Below are positions 9,223 through 19,152 of a DNA stretch of 64,000 nt, piece by piece. Under the pieces are notes generated by a model that saw only the letters and a program-made list of their open reading frames with translations, ran no database searches and had not been told where the DNA came from. Position numbers and translations under genes: made by a program. Each line of letters starts with the position of its first letter. Positions within the stretch are counted from its first letter, which is position 1. This DNA is from Methylosinus sp. LW4 (GTDB taxonomy: Bacteria; Pseudomonadota; Alphaproteobacteria; Rhizobiales; Beijerinckiaceae): the NCBI RefSeq assembly GCF_000379125.1, contig NZ_KB900626.1:1335748-1399747 (forward strand), read 5' to 3'.

Positions 9223-10326
9223 ATGGCCCAGCAAATTCTCATGAAATTGTCGAATGGCGGCTGCTCCAGCTGCGATCCGCCGCCCGCGCCGGGCTTTTCG
9301 ATCGGCGGTTCTGTCGGCCGTGGCGGCCGCAATCTGCCTGAAGACGTGCGAACGATTCAATCGGCGCTCAATGGCGTCTGCCCGGCCGATGGCGGGCCGA
9401 TATTGAAGCTCGACGTCGACGGTATCGTCGGGCCGATCACCATCGCCGCGATCGAGAAATATCAGAACCGCCAGCTCGGCTGGTCGGACGGACGAGTCGA
9501 TCCCGACGGGCCGACGATACATGCGCTGAGCGGCCAGAGCGGCGGTCAGTCCGCCCCCGCCAAAGCCGGCCCCAAGACGCCGCCGCCCAAGGCCACGGCG
9601 CAGCAGAACGCCCAATTCGTCGAGCGCATCGGCTCGCTGCTGCCGCGCGCGCGGCATTGGATCTCCATGGCGCAGCTCAATATCGACATGGCCACGGATT
9701 ATTTGCGCCGCGCGCCGGCCGGGCGCAACGATCCCTTCCCCTCGCTGCACGACATCGGCAGAGGGCAGCTCGCTCTGTTCGACAAATATTTCCACACGCA
9801 GAAAGAGCCGACGACGACGAAGCTGGCGCAATTGCACCGCGCCAAGCGGCTCTATGATTCGATGAACACCGTCATCACCCATTCGCTGCTGCAGGCGCCG
9901 ATGTTCGGCTGGGGCGTCGGCTATTTCCAGCCCGATCCCGCCGACGGCACGATCGCGGCGCTGGATTATGTCGCCTATACTTTTTACGGCGGCTGGCAGG
10001 CGCGCCGCCCGGACGGCAAGCCGCGCCTCTCCGGCGACGACAATTACAAGGGCGCCAAGAATCTGCGCGAGGACACGATCTTTTTTCCGGTCGGGCAGCT
10101 ATTGGCCAAGACCGATAATTTCATGCTGGAGACGATCATTCACGAGCTGGCGCATTTCGTCGGACCCGGCGTGAGGAGCCCGGACCGCATCGGCGACCAC
10201 ACCTACGACACCAAGGCGAATTTTCTCACCGTCAATAATTGGACCGCTCTGCACACGGCGGAATGCTACGGCTATTTCGCCGCCGAATCCGCCCTGCGCA
10301 ATGCGATCACCATACCGATCCATTGA
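9223..10326 (+). CDS. Peptidoglycan-binding aspzincin-type (M35-like) metalloprotease
   Basis: This 367-residue protein starts at an ATG preceded by GAGGGG. It has no signal peptide or membrane segment; the first 25 residues contain a CSSC pair. Residues 38-105 form a PG_binding_1 domain (DVDGIVGPITIAAIEKYQ). A Pro/Lys linker follows, and the C-terminal part carries the zinc motif HELAH at 307-311. Downstream, a DHTY Asp-x2-Tyr element and AECYGYF near the end match the pattern of lysine-specific aspzincin metalloendopeptidases (HExxH plus an aspartate ligand). It would cleave protein while docked on peptidoglycan. Without a signal peptide, export would need a non-Sec route. The substrate is unknown. 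It converges on the next gene. Confidence 0.75.
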   Translation: MAQQILMKLSNGGCSSCDPPPAPGFSIGGSVGRGGRNLPEDVRTIQSALNGVCPADGGPILKLDVDGIVGPITIAAIEKYQNRQLGWSDGRVDPDGPTIHALSGQSGGQSAPAKAGPKTPPPKATAQQNAQFVERIGSLLPRARHWISMAQLNIDMATDYLRRAPAGRNDPFPSLHDIGRGQLALFDKYFHTQKEPTTTKLAQLHRAKRLYDSMNTVITHSLLQAPMFGWGVGYFQPDPADGTIAALDYVAYTFYGGWQARRPDGKPRLSGDDNYKGAKNLREDTIFFPVGQLLAKTDNFMLETIIHELAHFVGPGVRSPDRIGDHTYDTKANFLTVNNWTALHTAECYGYFAAESALRNAITIPIH

Positions 10327-10334
10327 GCCGCGGC

Positions 10335-10628
10335 TCACTTCGACATGCAGGCCTTGATGTCGCTCGAGGTCTTCATCGCCTCGAAAGTGTCGGCGCAGAA
10401 CCTCTCCAATGTCGGGCGCAGCTCGGGATTGGAGGCGTTGGCGCGCAGGCTCATCGCGCCCTCGAGCAGTTCCTTCTGCGCGGCGTGGATATTGGCGCGC
10501 GGCAGCTCGACCGTGCATTCCTCATAGCGCTTCAAGAATGTGTCGCAGACGGGAATTCCGGTGGGATCGATGGCGAGCGCCGGCGTGACGAACAGAACAG
10601 CCGCCGCGAGAGAGATGAGACGTTTCAC
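10335..10628 (-). CDS. Small exported four-cysteine protein
   Basis: The product has 97 residues. Residues 1-19 are a signal peptide (MKRLISLAAAVLFV core, cleavage after ALA). The mature 78 residues are predicted to be helical and carry exactly four cysteines, arranged as CDTFLKRYEEC and CADTF...KAC, a pair of Cys-containing helices that could be held by two disulfides as in helical-hairpin proteins. I do not recognise a named family. It should be periplasmic. Its neighbours are the convergent aspzincin protease (8 bases between stops) and, upstream on the same strand, the LytM-factor gene beyond a palindromic repeat. Confidence 0.75.
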   Translation of the reverse strand: MKRLISLAAAVLFVTPALAIDPTGIPVCDTFLKRYEECTVELPRANIHAAQKELLEGAMSLRANASNPELRPTLERFCADTFEAMKTSSDIKACMSK

Positions 10629-10767
10629 TGCCGAATTTTCCCCTATCGCCCAACCCTTATGTCCCTATAGAGGCTCCCGTCGGAAAAGAAAACGGGCGAC
10701 GGGCGCGTCGTGCCGCCCGTCGCCCCACTCCGGCGCAAGTGTCTCGCGAACGCCCGAGATTCCTTTT

Positions 10768-10869
10768 AGAGCGCTATCCAATCCGATTGGATCGGATAGC
10801 GCTCTCGATTCTCGCGTGGGAGCGAATTCTGATCGATCGAACGATTCCGTTCGATCGGAAAGCGCTCTA
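10768..10869. repeat. Composite intergenic palindrome
   Basis: Two nested inverted repeats lie in this 102-base stretch. AGAGCGCTATCC at 10768-10779 pairs exactly with GGATAGCGCTCT at 10794-10805, and CGATCGAACG at 10834-10843 pairs with CGTTCGATCG at 10848-10857. The outermost sequences TAGAGCGCT (10767) and AGCGCTCTA (10861) are also inverted copies. It has the look of a dispersed intergenic palindromic element. It lies directly after the stop of the LytM gene and could end its transcript. Confidence 0.7.
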
Positions 10870-10871
10870 GC

Positions 10872-12467
10872 TCACAGCCCGGCGAGATAGCCGGTCGGAT
10901 CGACCGGGGTCGAGCCTTTGCGCAGCTCGAAATGCAGCTGCGGCGAGCCGACATTGCCCGACTGGCCGGATTTGGCGATCGTCTGGCCGCGCTTCACCTG
11001 ATCGCCGCGCTTCACATCGAGTTCGCCATTATGGGCGTAGGCCGAGACGAAGCCATTGGGATGGCGGATCAGCACCAGATTGCCATAGCCCTTGAGCTCG
11101 CTGCCGGCATAGGCGACGACGCCGCCCTCGGCCGCCTTCACCTGCGTGCCTTCCGGCACAGAGATGTTGATGCCGTCATTGCCGCCCGAGCTGAAGCCCT
11201 GGATGATGCGGCCGCGCGCCGGCCAGCGGAACTCCGGCCGCGCATCGGCGGAGGCCGCGGACGCCGCGGGGGCTGATTTCTCCTCGGCCTGCTGCGCCTG
11301 CGGCGGGATCGAGGCGGTCGGCGTCTTGTCGATATTGCGCAGAGCCTGCGGCTGCGGGGCCGGCGCGGCTTCGGCGTAACGCTGCGGCTTCTCGACCTGC
11401 GGCGCGCGGGCGATCTCCTTCGGCTGAGCCGGCTCGGGCTTCTTCTTGGCGATCTTCTCGGCGCGGACCTCGGGCTCCGCCTTGCGCGCGGGCTCGGCCT
11501 GAGCGAGCTTGCGCTGCGGCTCAGCCTTCGTCTTCGCGGGCTCGGGCTCCTTGGTCCGCTGCGCGAGCTGCGCGCGGGCCGGATGCGCCTCGGCCTGCGG
11601 CTTTTGCGCGGGCGTCGGCTTCAGCGCGGGCGCCTGAGCGACCATCTGCTTGGGCGCGAGCCGCGCAGGCTGCGCCTCGGCCTGCTTGACCGGGGCCGCC
11701 TTGGCCGGCTTCGCCTCGACCTGCGCCTGGCGGACAGGCGCGGCATGTGGACGCTCGGCCACGACGGGGCGCACGGGCTCCTGCTCGGCCTCGACGCTGG
11801 AGGTCTTCCTCTTCGGCTCGACGGGGGCGGCGGCCTTCTTCTCCGTCTTGCGATCGCGCACATCCGCCGTCTTGGCCGCAGGCTGCGGCAAAGGCTTCGG
11901 CTGCGCGGCGACATGGACGGGCGCCGGAGCCGGCGCTGCGGCCACGGGCGCCGCCGGAGCGGCGGAAGCGCGATAGATCGGGATCACCAGACGCGAGCCG
12001 GAATGCACCTCGGCCGGCTTGCCATAGCCATTGACGCGCAGCAGCGCGTCCAGCGGCACGCCATAGCGGGTCGCGATCACGCCGGCCGATTCGCCGTCGG
12101 CGACGACCACGGGCGTGCCGCCCTCGGCGCTCCAATGATTATAGGCGCCGGCCACGCGGGCGGGCGCAGGCGCCGGCGCGGCGGCCCGAGCCGGCGCAGG
12201 AGCGGCGGCGACGGGCGCGGGCTGGCTCACGGCCGGCGGCGGGGCGAGCGGCTGGCGCTCGACGACGCTGCGGCGCACGGGCTGCGAGATCGTGCCCGTC
12301 GGCGCGCGATCGACGCGGCTCGTCGGCGCAGAATCCTGGAAAGGATTGGTGAAAGGATCGGAGAAACGGGAAGCGTCGGAACAACCGGCGAGCAGGCCGG
12401 CGGCGCCAGCGGCGAACATGAGCCGCTTTGCGACTCGCGACAGAAAAACACGACGCTCAATTGCCAT
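10872..12467 (-). CDS. LysM and LytM-domain lipoprotein, probably non-catalytic amidase activator
   Basis: This 531-residue protein has a lipoprotein signal ending in the lipobox LLAGC near residue 29, so it should be lipid-anchored. A LysM peptidoglycan-binding module covers about 115-165, followed by a very long Ala/Pro/Lys-rich linker (170-420) and a C-terminal LytM/M23 domain (425-525). The zinc ligands of active M23 peptidases are not all present: the HxxxD segment reads NDGIN and the final HxH reads QLH. This matches the degenerate LytM factors (NlpD, EnvC, DipM type) that activate amidases at the division site. It lies downstream of pcm on the same strand, as in many alphaproteobacteria. 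Confidence 0.87.
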   Translation of the reverse strand: MAIERRVFLSRVAKRLMFAAGAAGLLAGCSDASRFSDPFTNPFQDSAPTSRVDRAPTGTISQPVRRSVVERQPLAPPPAVSQPAPVAAAPAPARAAAPAPAPARVAGAYNHWSAEGGTPVVVADGESAGVIATRYGVPLDALLRVNGYGKPAEVHSGSRLVIPIYRASAAPAAPVAAAPAPAPVHVAAQPKPLPQPAAKTADVRDRKTEKKAAAPVEPKRKTSSVEAEQEPVRPVVAERPHAAPVRQAQVEAKPAKAAPVKQAEAQPARLAPKQMVAQAPALKPTPAQKPQAEAHPARAQLAQRTKEPEPAKTKAEPQRKLAQAEPARKAEPEVRAEKIAKKKPEPAQPKEIARAPQVEKPQRYAEAAPAPQPQALRNIDKTPTASIPPQAQQAEEKSAPAASAASADARPEFRWPARGRIIQGFSSGGNDGINISVPEGTQVKAAEGGVVAYAGSELKGYGNLVLIRHPNGFVSAYAHNGELDVKRGDQVKRGQTIAKSGQSGNVGSPQLHFELRKGSTPVDPTGYLAGL

Positions 12468-12497
12468 GACGCGACCTACGCTCGAACGCTATCCTCA

Positions 12498-12538
12498 CTG
12501 TGGTCATTTAGCCACAGCCCGGTTAAGGGAGCGTTTAA
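12498..12538 (-). promoter_or_regulatory. CtrA-like box and palindrome upstream of the LytM gene
   Basis: On the plus strand GTTAA-N7-TTTAA at 12522-12538 is close to the CtrA consensus (TTAA-N7-TTAAC on the other strand) but with one extra base in the spacer. Next to it, CTGTGG at 12498-12503 pairs with CCACAG at 12512-12517. Both lie 31-71 bases before the start codon of a division-type cell-wall gene, where cell-cycle control would be plausible. Confidence 0.3.
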
Positions 12539-12590
12539 GATGAATGCGGGTTCAGCGACGCGACGCGGATTTTAGGTAAATTTCGAGCCT

Positions 12591-13277
12591 TCACAGAGCT
12601 TTCGCGCGCCCGATGAGCGCCGCGCCGAGCCGGCAGGGCCAAAGATCGCTCGTCGTCCACAGCGCCTCGCCGTCGCGATGCGAGAGCGAGAGCCGCTCCG
12701 ACGGCCGCGCATCCTCGGAAGCCGGCGGCGCATAGCGTCCGAAGATCGCAGCCCCGCCCGGCGCGAGCGCGGCCATGACCGCATGCGGCGGCTGCTCGTG
12801 AAAAGACATATGGAGAATGATGCGGTCGAAATATCCGCGCGTCTCATCGGCGGCGAGCCCGTCGCCGAACAGCGCCTCGACATTGGCGCAGCCGAGCTCG
12901 GCGAGGCGTTGGCGCGCCTCTATCGCCAAGGTCTCGTAACGCTCGATCGTCACTACCTCGCGCGCGAGCCGCGACAGCACCGCCGCGCCGAAGCCGGAGC
13001 CCGTCCCCACTTCCAGCACGCGATGATGCGGCTCGGTTCGCAGCGCCTCGAGCCGGCGCGCGAGAGCGGCGGCGGCCGGCATTGTCTGTCCGCAGCCGAT
13101 CGGCAGCGACATGTCGCGGGCGGCGAGATCGCGAAAGCGATGCGGCGCGAACAGCTCGCGCGGAATCGTCTCGAAGGCGCGCATGATGGAGAGGTCGCGC
13201 ACGCCGGCGCGCCGCAATTGCAGGAGAAGCGCCGCGCGAGCCTCGATCGATGGTCCCTCGTCCGCGCGCTCCTCCAT
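12591..13277 (-). CDS. pcm: Protein-L-isoaspartate O-methyltransferase
   Basis: Pcm methylates L-isoaspartyl residues that form in ageing proteins and starts their repair. The 228-residue protein has the class I SAM-dependent methyltransferase fold. Motif I VLEVGTGSGFGAAVL lies near residues 90-104, preceded by the substrate-side segment LPIGCGQTMPAAAAL, which corresponds to the family's PIGxGQTIS. The acidic post-I motif VVTIERYE follows. The stop of surE is 7 bases upstream, so the two are co-transcribed, an arrangement shared with many proteobacteria where surE and pcm form a stress-survival pair. Confidence 0.94.
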   Translation of the reverse strand: MEERADEGPSIEARAALLLQLRRAGVRDLSIMRAFETIPRELFAPHRFRDLAARDMSLPIGCGQTMPAAAALARRLEALRTEPHHRVLEVGTGSGFGAAVLSRLAREVVTIERYETLAIEARQRLAELGCANVEALFGDGLAADETRGYFDRIILHMSFHEQPPHAVMAALAPGGAAIFGRYAPPASEDARPSERLSLSHRDGEALWTTSDLWPCRLGAALIGRAKAL

Positions 13278-13284
13278 TTGGCTC

Positions 13285-14049
13285 CTATTCGAAAGCGGCG
13301 GAGAGCCGCGTCAAGGTCGGATGGTCGGTGAAGTCGAGGCGCAGGGGCGTCACCGAAATCTTATTCGCCTCCACCGCCTCGAGGTCGGTGCCCGGCCCCG
13401 GCGTGAAATTGCCGCGCCGAAAGCATATCCAATAATAGGGAATGCCGCGACCGTCCTTGCGATCTTCTATATGCATCAGATCATTGGAGCGCTGGCCCTG
13501 CATGGTGACGGCGACGCCCTTCACCTCTTGCGGCGTGCAATTGGGGAAATTGACATTCATCAGCACGCCCGGCGGAATGCCGGCCGCGACCAGCTTGCGA
13601 ATGACGTCGGCCGCATGCGTCTCCGCGCAATCCCAGTGGATGTGCCGGCGTCCGGCGAAGAAATCATAGACCTGCGACAGCGCGATGGAGGGAATGCCGA
13701 GCAGCGTGCCCTCGATGGCGCCGGCGATGGTGCCGGAATAGCTGACGTCCTCGGCGAGATTCTGGCCCGAATTGACGCCGGAGAGAATGAGATCCGGCGG
13801 TCTGTCGGCGAGCAGCTTGCGCACGCCCATGATGACGCAATCGGTCGGCGTGCCTTTGACGGCGAAATGCCGCGAGGAGATTTCGCGCAGACGCAGCGGA
13901 TCATTGATGGAGAGCGAATGCGCGACGCCGGATTGCTCGCTCTCCGGCGCGACGACGAAGACATCGTCGGTGAGGCTGCGCGCGACGCGCTCGGCCAGCG
14001 CGAGGCCGGCGCCGTGGATTCCGTCGTCATTGGTGATGAGGATGCGCAT
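13285..14049 (-). CDS. surE: 5'/3'-nucleotidase SurE
   Basis: SurE is a metal-dependent nucleoside monophosphate phosphatase linked to stationary-phase survival. The start at ATG 14049 gives MRILITNDDG, the canonical family N-terminus, and 254 residues; an upstream in-frame ATG at 14070 would add seven unusual residues. The metal-binding pair NDD lies at residues 7-9, a conserved Ser near 39 in ESEQSG, and the SGVNSGQN loop near 90. The length is typical. It lies 7 bases before pcm and is separated from serS by a pair of palindromic repeats. Confidence 0.96.
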   Translation of the reverse strand: MRILITNDDGIHGAGLALAERVARSLTDDVFVVAPESEQSGVAHSLSINDPLRLREISSRHFAVKGTPTDCVIMGVRKLLADRPPDLILSGVNSGQNLAEDVSYSGTIAGAIEGTLLGIPSIALSQVYDFFAGRRHIHWDCAETHAADVIRKLVAAGIPPGVLMNVNFPNCTPQEVKGVAVTMQGQRSNDLMHIEDRKDGRGIPYYWICFRRGNFTPGPGTDLEAVEANKISVTPLRLDFTDHPTLTRLSAAFE

Positions 14050-14077
14050 CGTCTCACAAACGCTGATCATTGGCGCT

Positions 14078-14226
14078 CCTTCTCCCACACGTGGGAGAAG
14101 GTGGCCCTCGCGTCAGCGAGGGTCGGATGAGGGCTCGTCCAGGTCGAGACGAGTCTTCGCGTCACGCGAAGGACCCTCATCCGACCCCGCTTCGCGGGGC
14201 CACCTTCTCCCGCAAGCGGGAGAAGG
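14078..14226. repeat. Inverted pair of palindromic intergenic repeats, left of serS
   Basis: One copy (14078-14133) begins CCTTCTCCC and ends GGATGAGGG; the second (14174-14226) is the reverse, beginning CCCTCATCC and ending GAGAAGG. Each copy contains internal hairpins such as CTTCTCCCACACGTGGGAGAAG. This REP-like element recurs at 15601-15745 on the other side of serS. Confidence 0.85.
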
Positions 14227-14253
14227 AAGCGCGCGCATAGATTACGGTAAGGG

Positions 14254-15745
<1,492 letters not shown>

Positions 15746-15772
15746 TCCTTGTCCCTCGAGCGGAACGAAGGG

Positions 15773-16555
15773 TCAACCCGCGGCTTGCTGTTCCTCGACC
15801 GCCGCCCGCTTCTTCTCGATCCAGCGCACGGAAATGATCGACGCCTCGTAGAGCAGCAGCCCCGGTATGGCGAGCGCCAGCTGGCTGAACACATCCGGCG
15901 GCGTCAGCACCGCCGCCACGATGAAGACGAGGACGATCGCATAGCGGCGCTTCTCGGCCAGGAATTGCGAAGAGACGATGCCGATCTGACCGAGCAGCGT
16001 CAGCACCACCGGCAGCTGGAAGACGACGCCGAAGGCGAGCACCAGCGTCATGATCAGCGAGAGATATTCGGAGACGCGCGGCAGCAGCTCGATCCTCGCC
16101 TTGCCGGGCTCGTTGGCCTGCTGCATCGAGATGAAGAAATGCAGCAGATTGGGCATGACGAGAAAATAGACGACCAATGCGCCGAGCGCGAAAAAAATGG
16201 GCGTGGCGAAGAGATAGGGCCGAAAGGCGGCCCTCTCGTGCTTGTAGAGGCCGGGCGCGACGAAAGCATAGACTTGCCCGAACACGATCGGACAGGAGAC
16301 GAAAGCGGCGGCGAACATCGCCACCTTGATCTGCGTGAAGAAATACTCCTGCGGCGCGGTATAGATGAGCGTCGCATCGGGACCCACGGCGATCGTATAG
16401 GGGACCACCAGCAGATTATAAATGTCCTTGGCGAAGAAGAAGGCCAGGATGAAGGCGCCCAGAAACGCCATCAGCGCGCGGATGAGCCGCTCGCGCAGCT
16501 CCATCAGATGCTCGAGGAGCGGCGCCTTGGTGGCGTCGATATCGGCGTCGGTCAT
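15773..16555 (-). CDS. tatC: Sec-independent protein translocase subunit TatC
   Basis: TatC is the six-helix inner-membrane receptor that binds twin-arginine signal peptides and exports folded proteins. The 260-residue product has the conserved N-terminal HLMELRERLIRAL, the family signature region FVAPGLYKHERAAFRPYL in its second half, and six hydrophobic segments ending near residue 240. The polar C-terminal tail is cytoplasmic. Its ATG overlaps the tatB stop by 4 bases, so the two are translationally coupled, and tatA is just upstream: a complete tatABC set. Confidence 0.98.
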   Translation of the reverse strand: MTDADIDATKAPLLEHLMELRERLIRALMAFLGAFILAFFFAKDIYNLLVVPYTIAVGPDATLIYTAPQEYFFTQIKVAMFAAAFVSCPIVFGQVYAFVAPGLYKHERAAFRPYLFATPIFFALGALVVYFLVMPNLLHFFISMQQANEPGKARIELLPRVSEYLSLIMTLVLAFGVVFQLPVVLTLLGQIGIVSSQFLAEKRRYAIVLVFIVAAVLTPPDVFSQLALAIPGLLLYEASIISVRWIEKKRAAVEEQQAAG

Positions 16556-17028
16556 ATCGGCTGGCTTTCGGGCGTCGTCTCGGCCCCGCTCGCCGCCGCC
16601 GCGGGCTCGCTCGCGGCCGGCTCGTCGGAGGCATGGACCTCGGCCCGCGCTTCGACGGCCGGCGCCGCATGACTCTCAGCGGCGACGTCGCTCTCGGCCG
16701 CCTTGGCCTCACCCTCTTGCGGCGGAGCGGGCGGACCTTCGATCGCGCCGACGATCTGCTCGCGGGCCTGCTTGAGCGGATCGAAGGCGACGTCGCCGAC
16801 GCCCGCAAAGGCCGAATCGACCTCGCTCTTCAAATTTTTCTGAACCTCGGCGAGATCGGCCTCGCGCATCGCATCCATGAACTGGCCTTGGAACTCGGAC
16901 GCCATGCGCCGCATGCGCCCGGTGATCTGGCCGATCTGGCGCAACACGCGCGGCAGATCCTTGGTCGGAATCGCGACGAGCGCAACGATGCCGATGACGA
17001 TCAGCTTTCCGGGATCGAGATCGAACAT
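16552..17028 (-). CDS. tatB: Sec-independent protein translocase subunit TatB
   Basis: TatB joins TatC in the signal-peptide receptor complex. The 158-residue protein starts with MFDLDPGKL and a single N-terminal membrane helix (about residues 8-22) followed by an amphipathic helix from PTKDLPRVLRQIGQ. The remainder, from about residue 60, is a long acidic, Ala/Pro/Glu-rich and probably disordered tail. The polar residue in the membrane helix and the short hinge fit TatB rather than TatA. It lies 45 bases after tatA and overlaps tatC. Confidence 0.94.
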   Translation of the reverse strand: MFDLDPGKLIVIGIVALVAIPTKDLPRVLRQIGQITGRMRRMASEFQGQFMDAMREADLAEVQKNLKSEVDSAFAGVGDVAFDPLKQAREQIVGAIEGPPAPPQEGEAKAAESDVAAESHAAPAVEARAEVHASDEPAASEPAAAASGAETTPESQPI

Positions 17029-17073
17029 GGTCTTCTCGAGAGCCTGCCCGCGGCAGGCGAAACAAGGGTGGCG

Positions 17074-17322
17074 TCAGGCCTTTTTCGCTTCGGCCGGCTT
17101 GTCGGCGTGCAGCGTGGTCTGGCTCGCGAGCGGCTGATGCTCCAGCGATTTCGCCGGCTCCTCGGCCTTGGTCTCGGTCTCGTCTTCGGCGAGGCCCTTC
17201 TTGAAGGCCTTTATGCCCTTGGCGACGTCGCCCATCACGTCGGAAATCTTGAAGCGTCCGCCGAACAATATGAAGGCCACGCCGCCGACGATAATCCAAT
17301 GCCAGATCGACAGACCGCCCAT
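17074..17322 (-). CDS. tatA: Sec-independent protein translocase subunit TatA
   Basis: TatA forms the protein-conducting oligomer of the Tat system. The 82-residue product has the family beginning [15 protein letters not shown], one membrane helix, the FGG(R)FKI hinge and then an amphipathic helix with [13 protein letters not shown] charged tail follows. A GGGAGG ribosome-binding site precedes the ATG. It is first in the tatABC operon and is 158 bases downstream of scpB. Confidence 0.97.
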   Translation of the reverse strand: MGGLSIWHWIIVGGVAFILFGGRFKISDVMGDVAKGIKAFKKGLAEDETETKAEEPAKSLEHQPLASQTTLHADKPAEAKKA

Positions 17323-17480
17323 GGCGCGAACCTCCCACTCGTCTTTCGTGGACCGGCGAGGCCGGCCGAAACTTCTCGGAACCTAGGACGCCGGACGCGC
17401 AAAAACAAGTTGGATGAGCGAATTCTCCGACGCTTCAGGTAGGATTTCGGCGGACCCGCGCGAGACGGAGCGAGAGCGCC

Positions 17481-18263
17481 CTACTCCTCGATCGGCTCCG
17501 GCTCCTCCGGCGCGTCTGGCTCCTGCAGAAAATCCATCTCGAGCGCCGCCTCGGCGTCGCCCTCCAGCGGATCCTCGTCCTCCTTGAGCGTGGCGTCGTC
17601 GGTCGGCTGCGGCACGTCGAAGCCCTTGGGCAGGCGGCCGTCGAAGAGGCCGGCGCCCTTCAGCTCGTCGAGGCCGGGCAGATCGCCGATCTGCTCGAGG
17701 CCGAATTGCATGAGAAAGCTGTCGGTCGTGCCATAGGTGAGCGGACGCCCCGGCGCGCGGCGACGGCCGCGCAGGCGAATCCAGCCCGTCTCCAGCAGCA
17801 CGTCCAGCGTGCCTTTGGCGACGGCGACGCCTCTTATGTCCTCGATCTCGGCGCGCGTCACCGGCTGGTGATAGGCGACGATGGCGAGCGTCTCCAGCGC
17901 GGCGCGGGAGAGCTTCTTCTGCTCCACCTGCTCGCGCGCCAGCACCCAGCCGAGATCGGCGGCGGTGCGGAAGAACCATTTGCGGCCGGCGCGCGTCAGC
18001 GTGACGCCGCGGTCGGCGTAATCCTGCTTCAGCCTGGTCAGCACGGCCTCGACGTCCATTCCGTCCGGCAGGCGGCGGGCGATCTCCGTCTCCTCGAGCG
18101 GCTCGCTGGCCGCAAAAAGCAGCGCCTCGGCGATGCGCGAGGCCTCGCGCAGCGCCGCCGCCTCTTCATCGGGGGCGGCGTCGTCCTGGAACAGCTCGAC
18201 GGGTCGCAAGGCTCGCGCCAAATTTCTCTCCCTCGCCTTTGGATCATGAGCCCTGTGGCTCAC
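17481..18263 (-). CDS. scpB: Segregation and condensation protein B
   Basis: ScpB dimerises and joins ScpA and SMC in the complex that compacts and segregates chromosomes. Two winged-helix domains cover about residues 30-190 of the 260-residue product, with the family segment LETLAIVAYHQPVTRAEIE and then RPLTYGTTDSFLMQFGL. An acidic C-terminal tail is typical for alphaproteobacteria. I chose the GTG at 18263 because it overlaps the scpA stop as GTGA, a classic coupling; a TTG at 18221 preceded by GAGGGAGAG is a reasonable alternative. The frame is open further upstream but there it overlaps scpA. Confidence 0.92.
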   Translation of the reverse strand: MSHRAHDPKARERNLARALRPVELFQDDAAPDEEAAALREASRIAEALLFAASEPLEETEIARRLPDGMDVEAVLTRLKQDYADRGVTLTRAGRKWFFRTAADLGWVLAREQVEQKKLSRAALETLAIVAYHQPVTRAEIEDIRGVAVAKGTLDVLLETGWIRLRGRRRAPGRPLTYGTTDSFLMQFGLEQIGDLPGLDELKGAGLFDGRLPKGFDVPQPTDDATLKEDEDPLEGDAEAALEMDFLQEPDAPEEPEPIEE

Positions 18264-19093
18264 GGCTCCGAGGCTTCGCTCAAAGAGCCCGAAGGCTCGC
18301 GGTCCAGTTCCGTATCGCGCCGACGCAGCCAGATCGGCGCGAAGGCGCGGTCCTGGCGAATGTCGAACCGCCCTTCCCGCACCATTTCCAGCGAAGCGGA
18401 AAAAGACGAGGCGCGGACGGTGCGCGCCGTTTGAATATCCACACAAAAAGCCAAAAGATAATCGTCGAGCGCGGTCCATTGGGCGGCGATTCCGGCGAGC
18501 CGCTCCAGCGTCTCGCGCGCCTCCGCCAACGACCAGACATTGCGCTGGCGCAGCGTGACCTTGGAGATCGCCTGCTTCTGCCGCTGGCGAGCGTAGGCCG
18601 ACAGGAGATCATAGAGGCTGGCCGTGAAGGTCGAGTTCGTCTTGGTCTCTATGCCCTCCGGCCCGCCGCGCAGGAACATGTCGCGGCCGAGCCGCGCCCG
18701 CTCCTGAAGCTTGTCGGACGCCGCGCGGATCGCCTCCAGCCGGCGCAGGCGATCGGCGAGCGCCGCGGCCAGCTCCGCCGCCGAGGGCTCCTCGCCCGTC
18801 TTGGGCTGCTCCGGCAGCAGCAGGCGCGATTTCAGATAGGCGAGCCAGGCGGCCATCACCAGATAATCGGCGGCGAGCTCCAGCCGGACGCGCCGCGCCT
18901 CCTCGACGAAGGCGAGATATTGCTCGGCCAGCGCCAGAATAGAAATGCGCGCGAGATCGACCTTCTGGCGGCGGGCGAGCTCCAGCAGCAGGTCCAGCGG
19001 GCCTTCGAAGCCGTCGACATCGACGAGGAAGGCGGGCTCCGCCTCCGCGCGCTCATGTTCTCCGGCAATGTCGAAAGCCAAATCCTGCGCCAT
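18260..19093 (-). CDS. scpA: Segregation and condensation protein A
   Basis: ScpA is the kleisin subunit that bridges the heads of the SMC dimer. The 277-residue product begins, after a short variable stretch, with the conserved FEGPLDLLLELARRQKVDL near residue 29 and AADYLVMAAWLAYLKSRLLLP near 75. The C-terminal winged-helix part contains the SLEMVREGRFDI segment near 235, characteristic of the family. The stop overlaps the scpB start, so the partner subunits are made in step. nagZ lies 59 bases upstream. Confidence 0.96.
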   Translation of the reverse strand: MAQDLAFDIAGEHERAEAEPAFLVDVDGFEGPLDLLLELARRQKVDLARISILALAEQYLAFVEEARRVRLELAADYLVMAAWLAYLKSRLLLPEQPKTGEEPSAAELAAALADRLRRLEAIRAASDKLQERARLGRDMFLRGGPEGIETKTNSTFTASLYDLLSAYARQRQKQAISKVTLRQRNVWSLAEARETLERLAGIAAQWTALDDYLLAFCVDIQTARTVRASSFSASLEMVREGRFDIRQDRAFAPIWLRRRDTELDREPSGSLSEASEP

Positions 19094-19152
19094 CTCGCCT
19101 CACGGCGTCGTCTCACGCCTCCGCCCATCGGGAAGGCGAGAGATTGGGCCGA

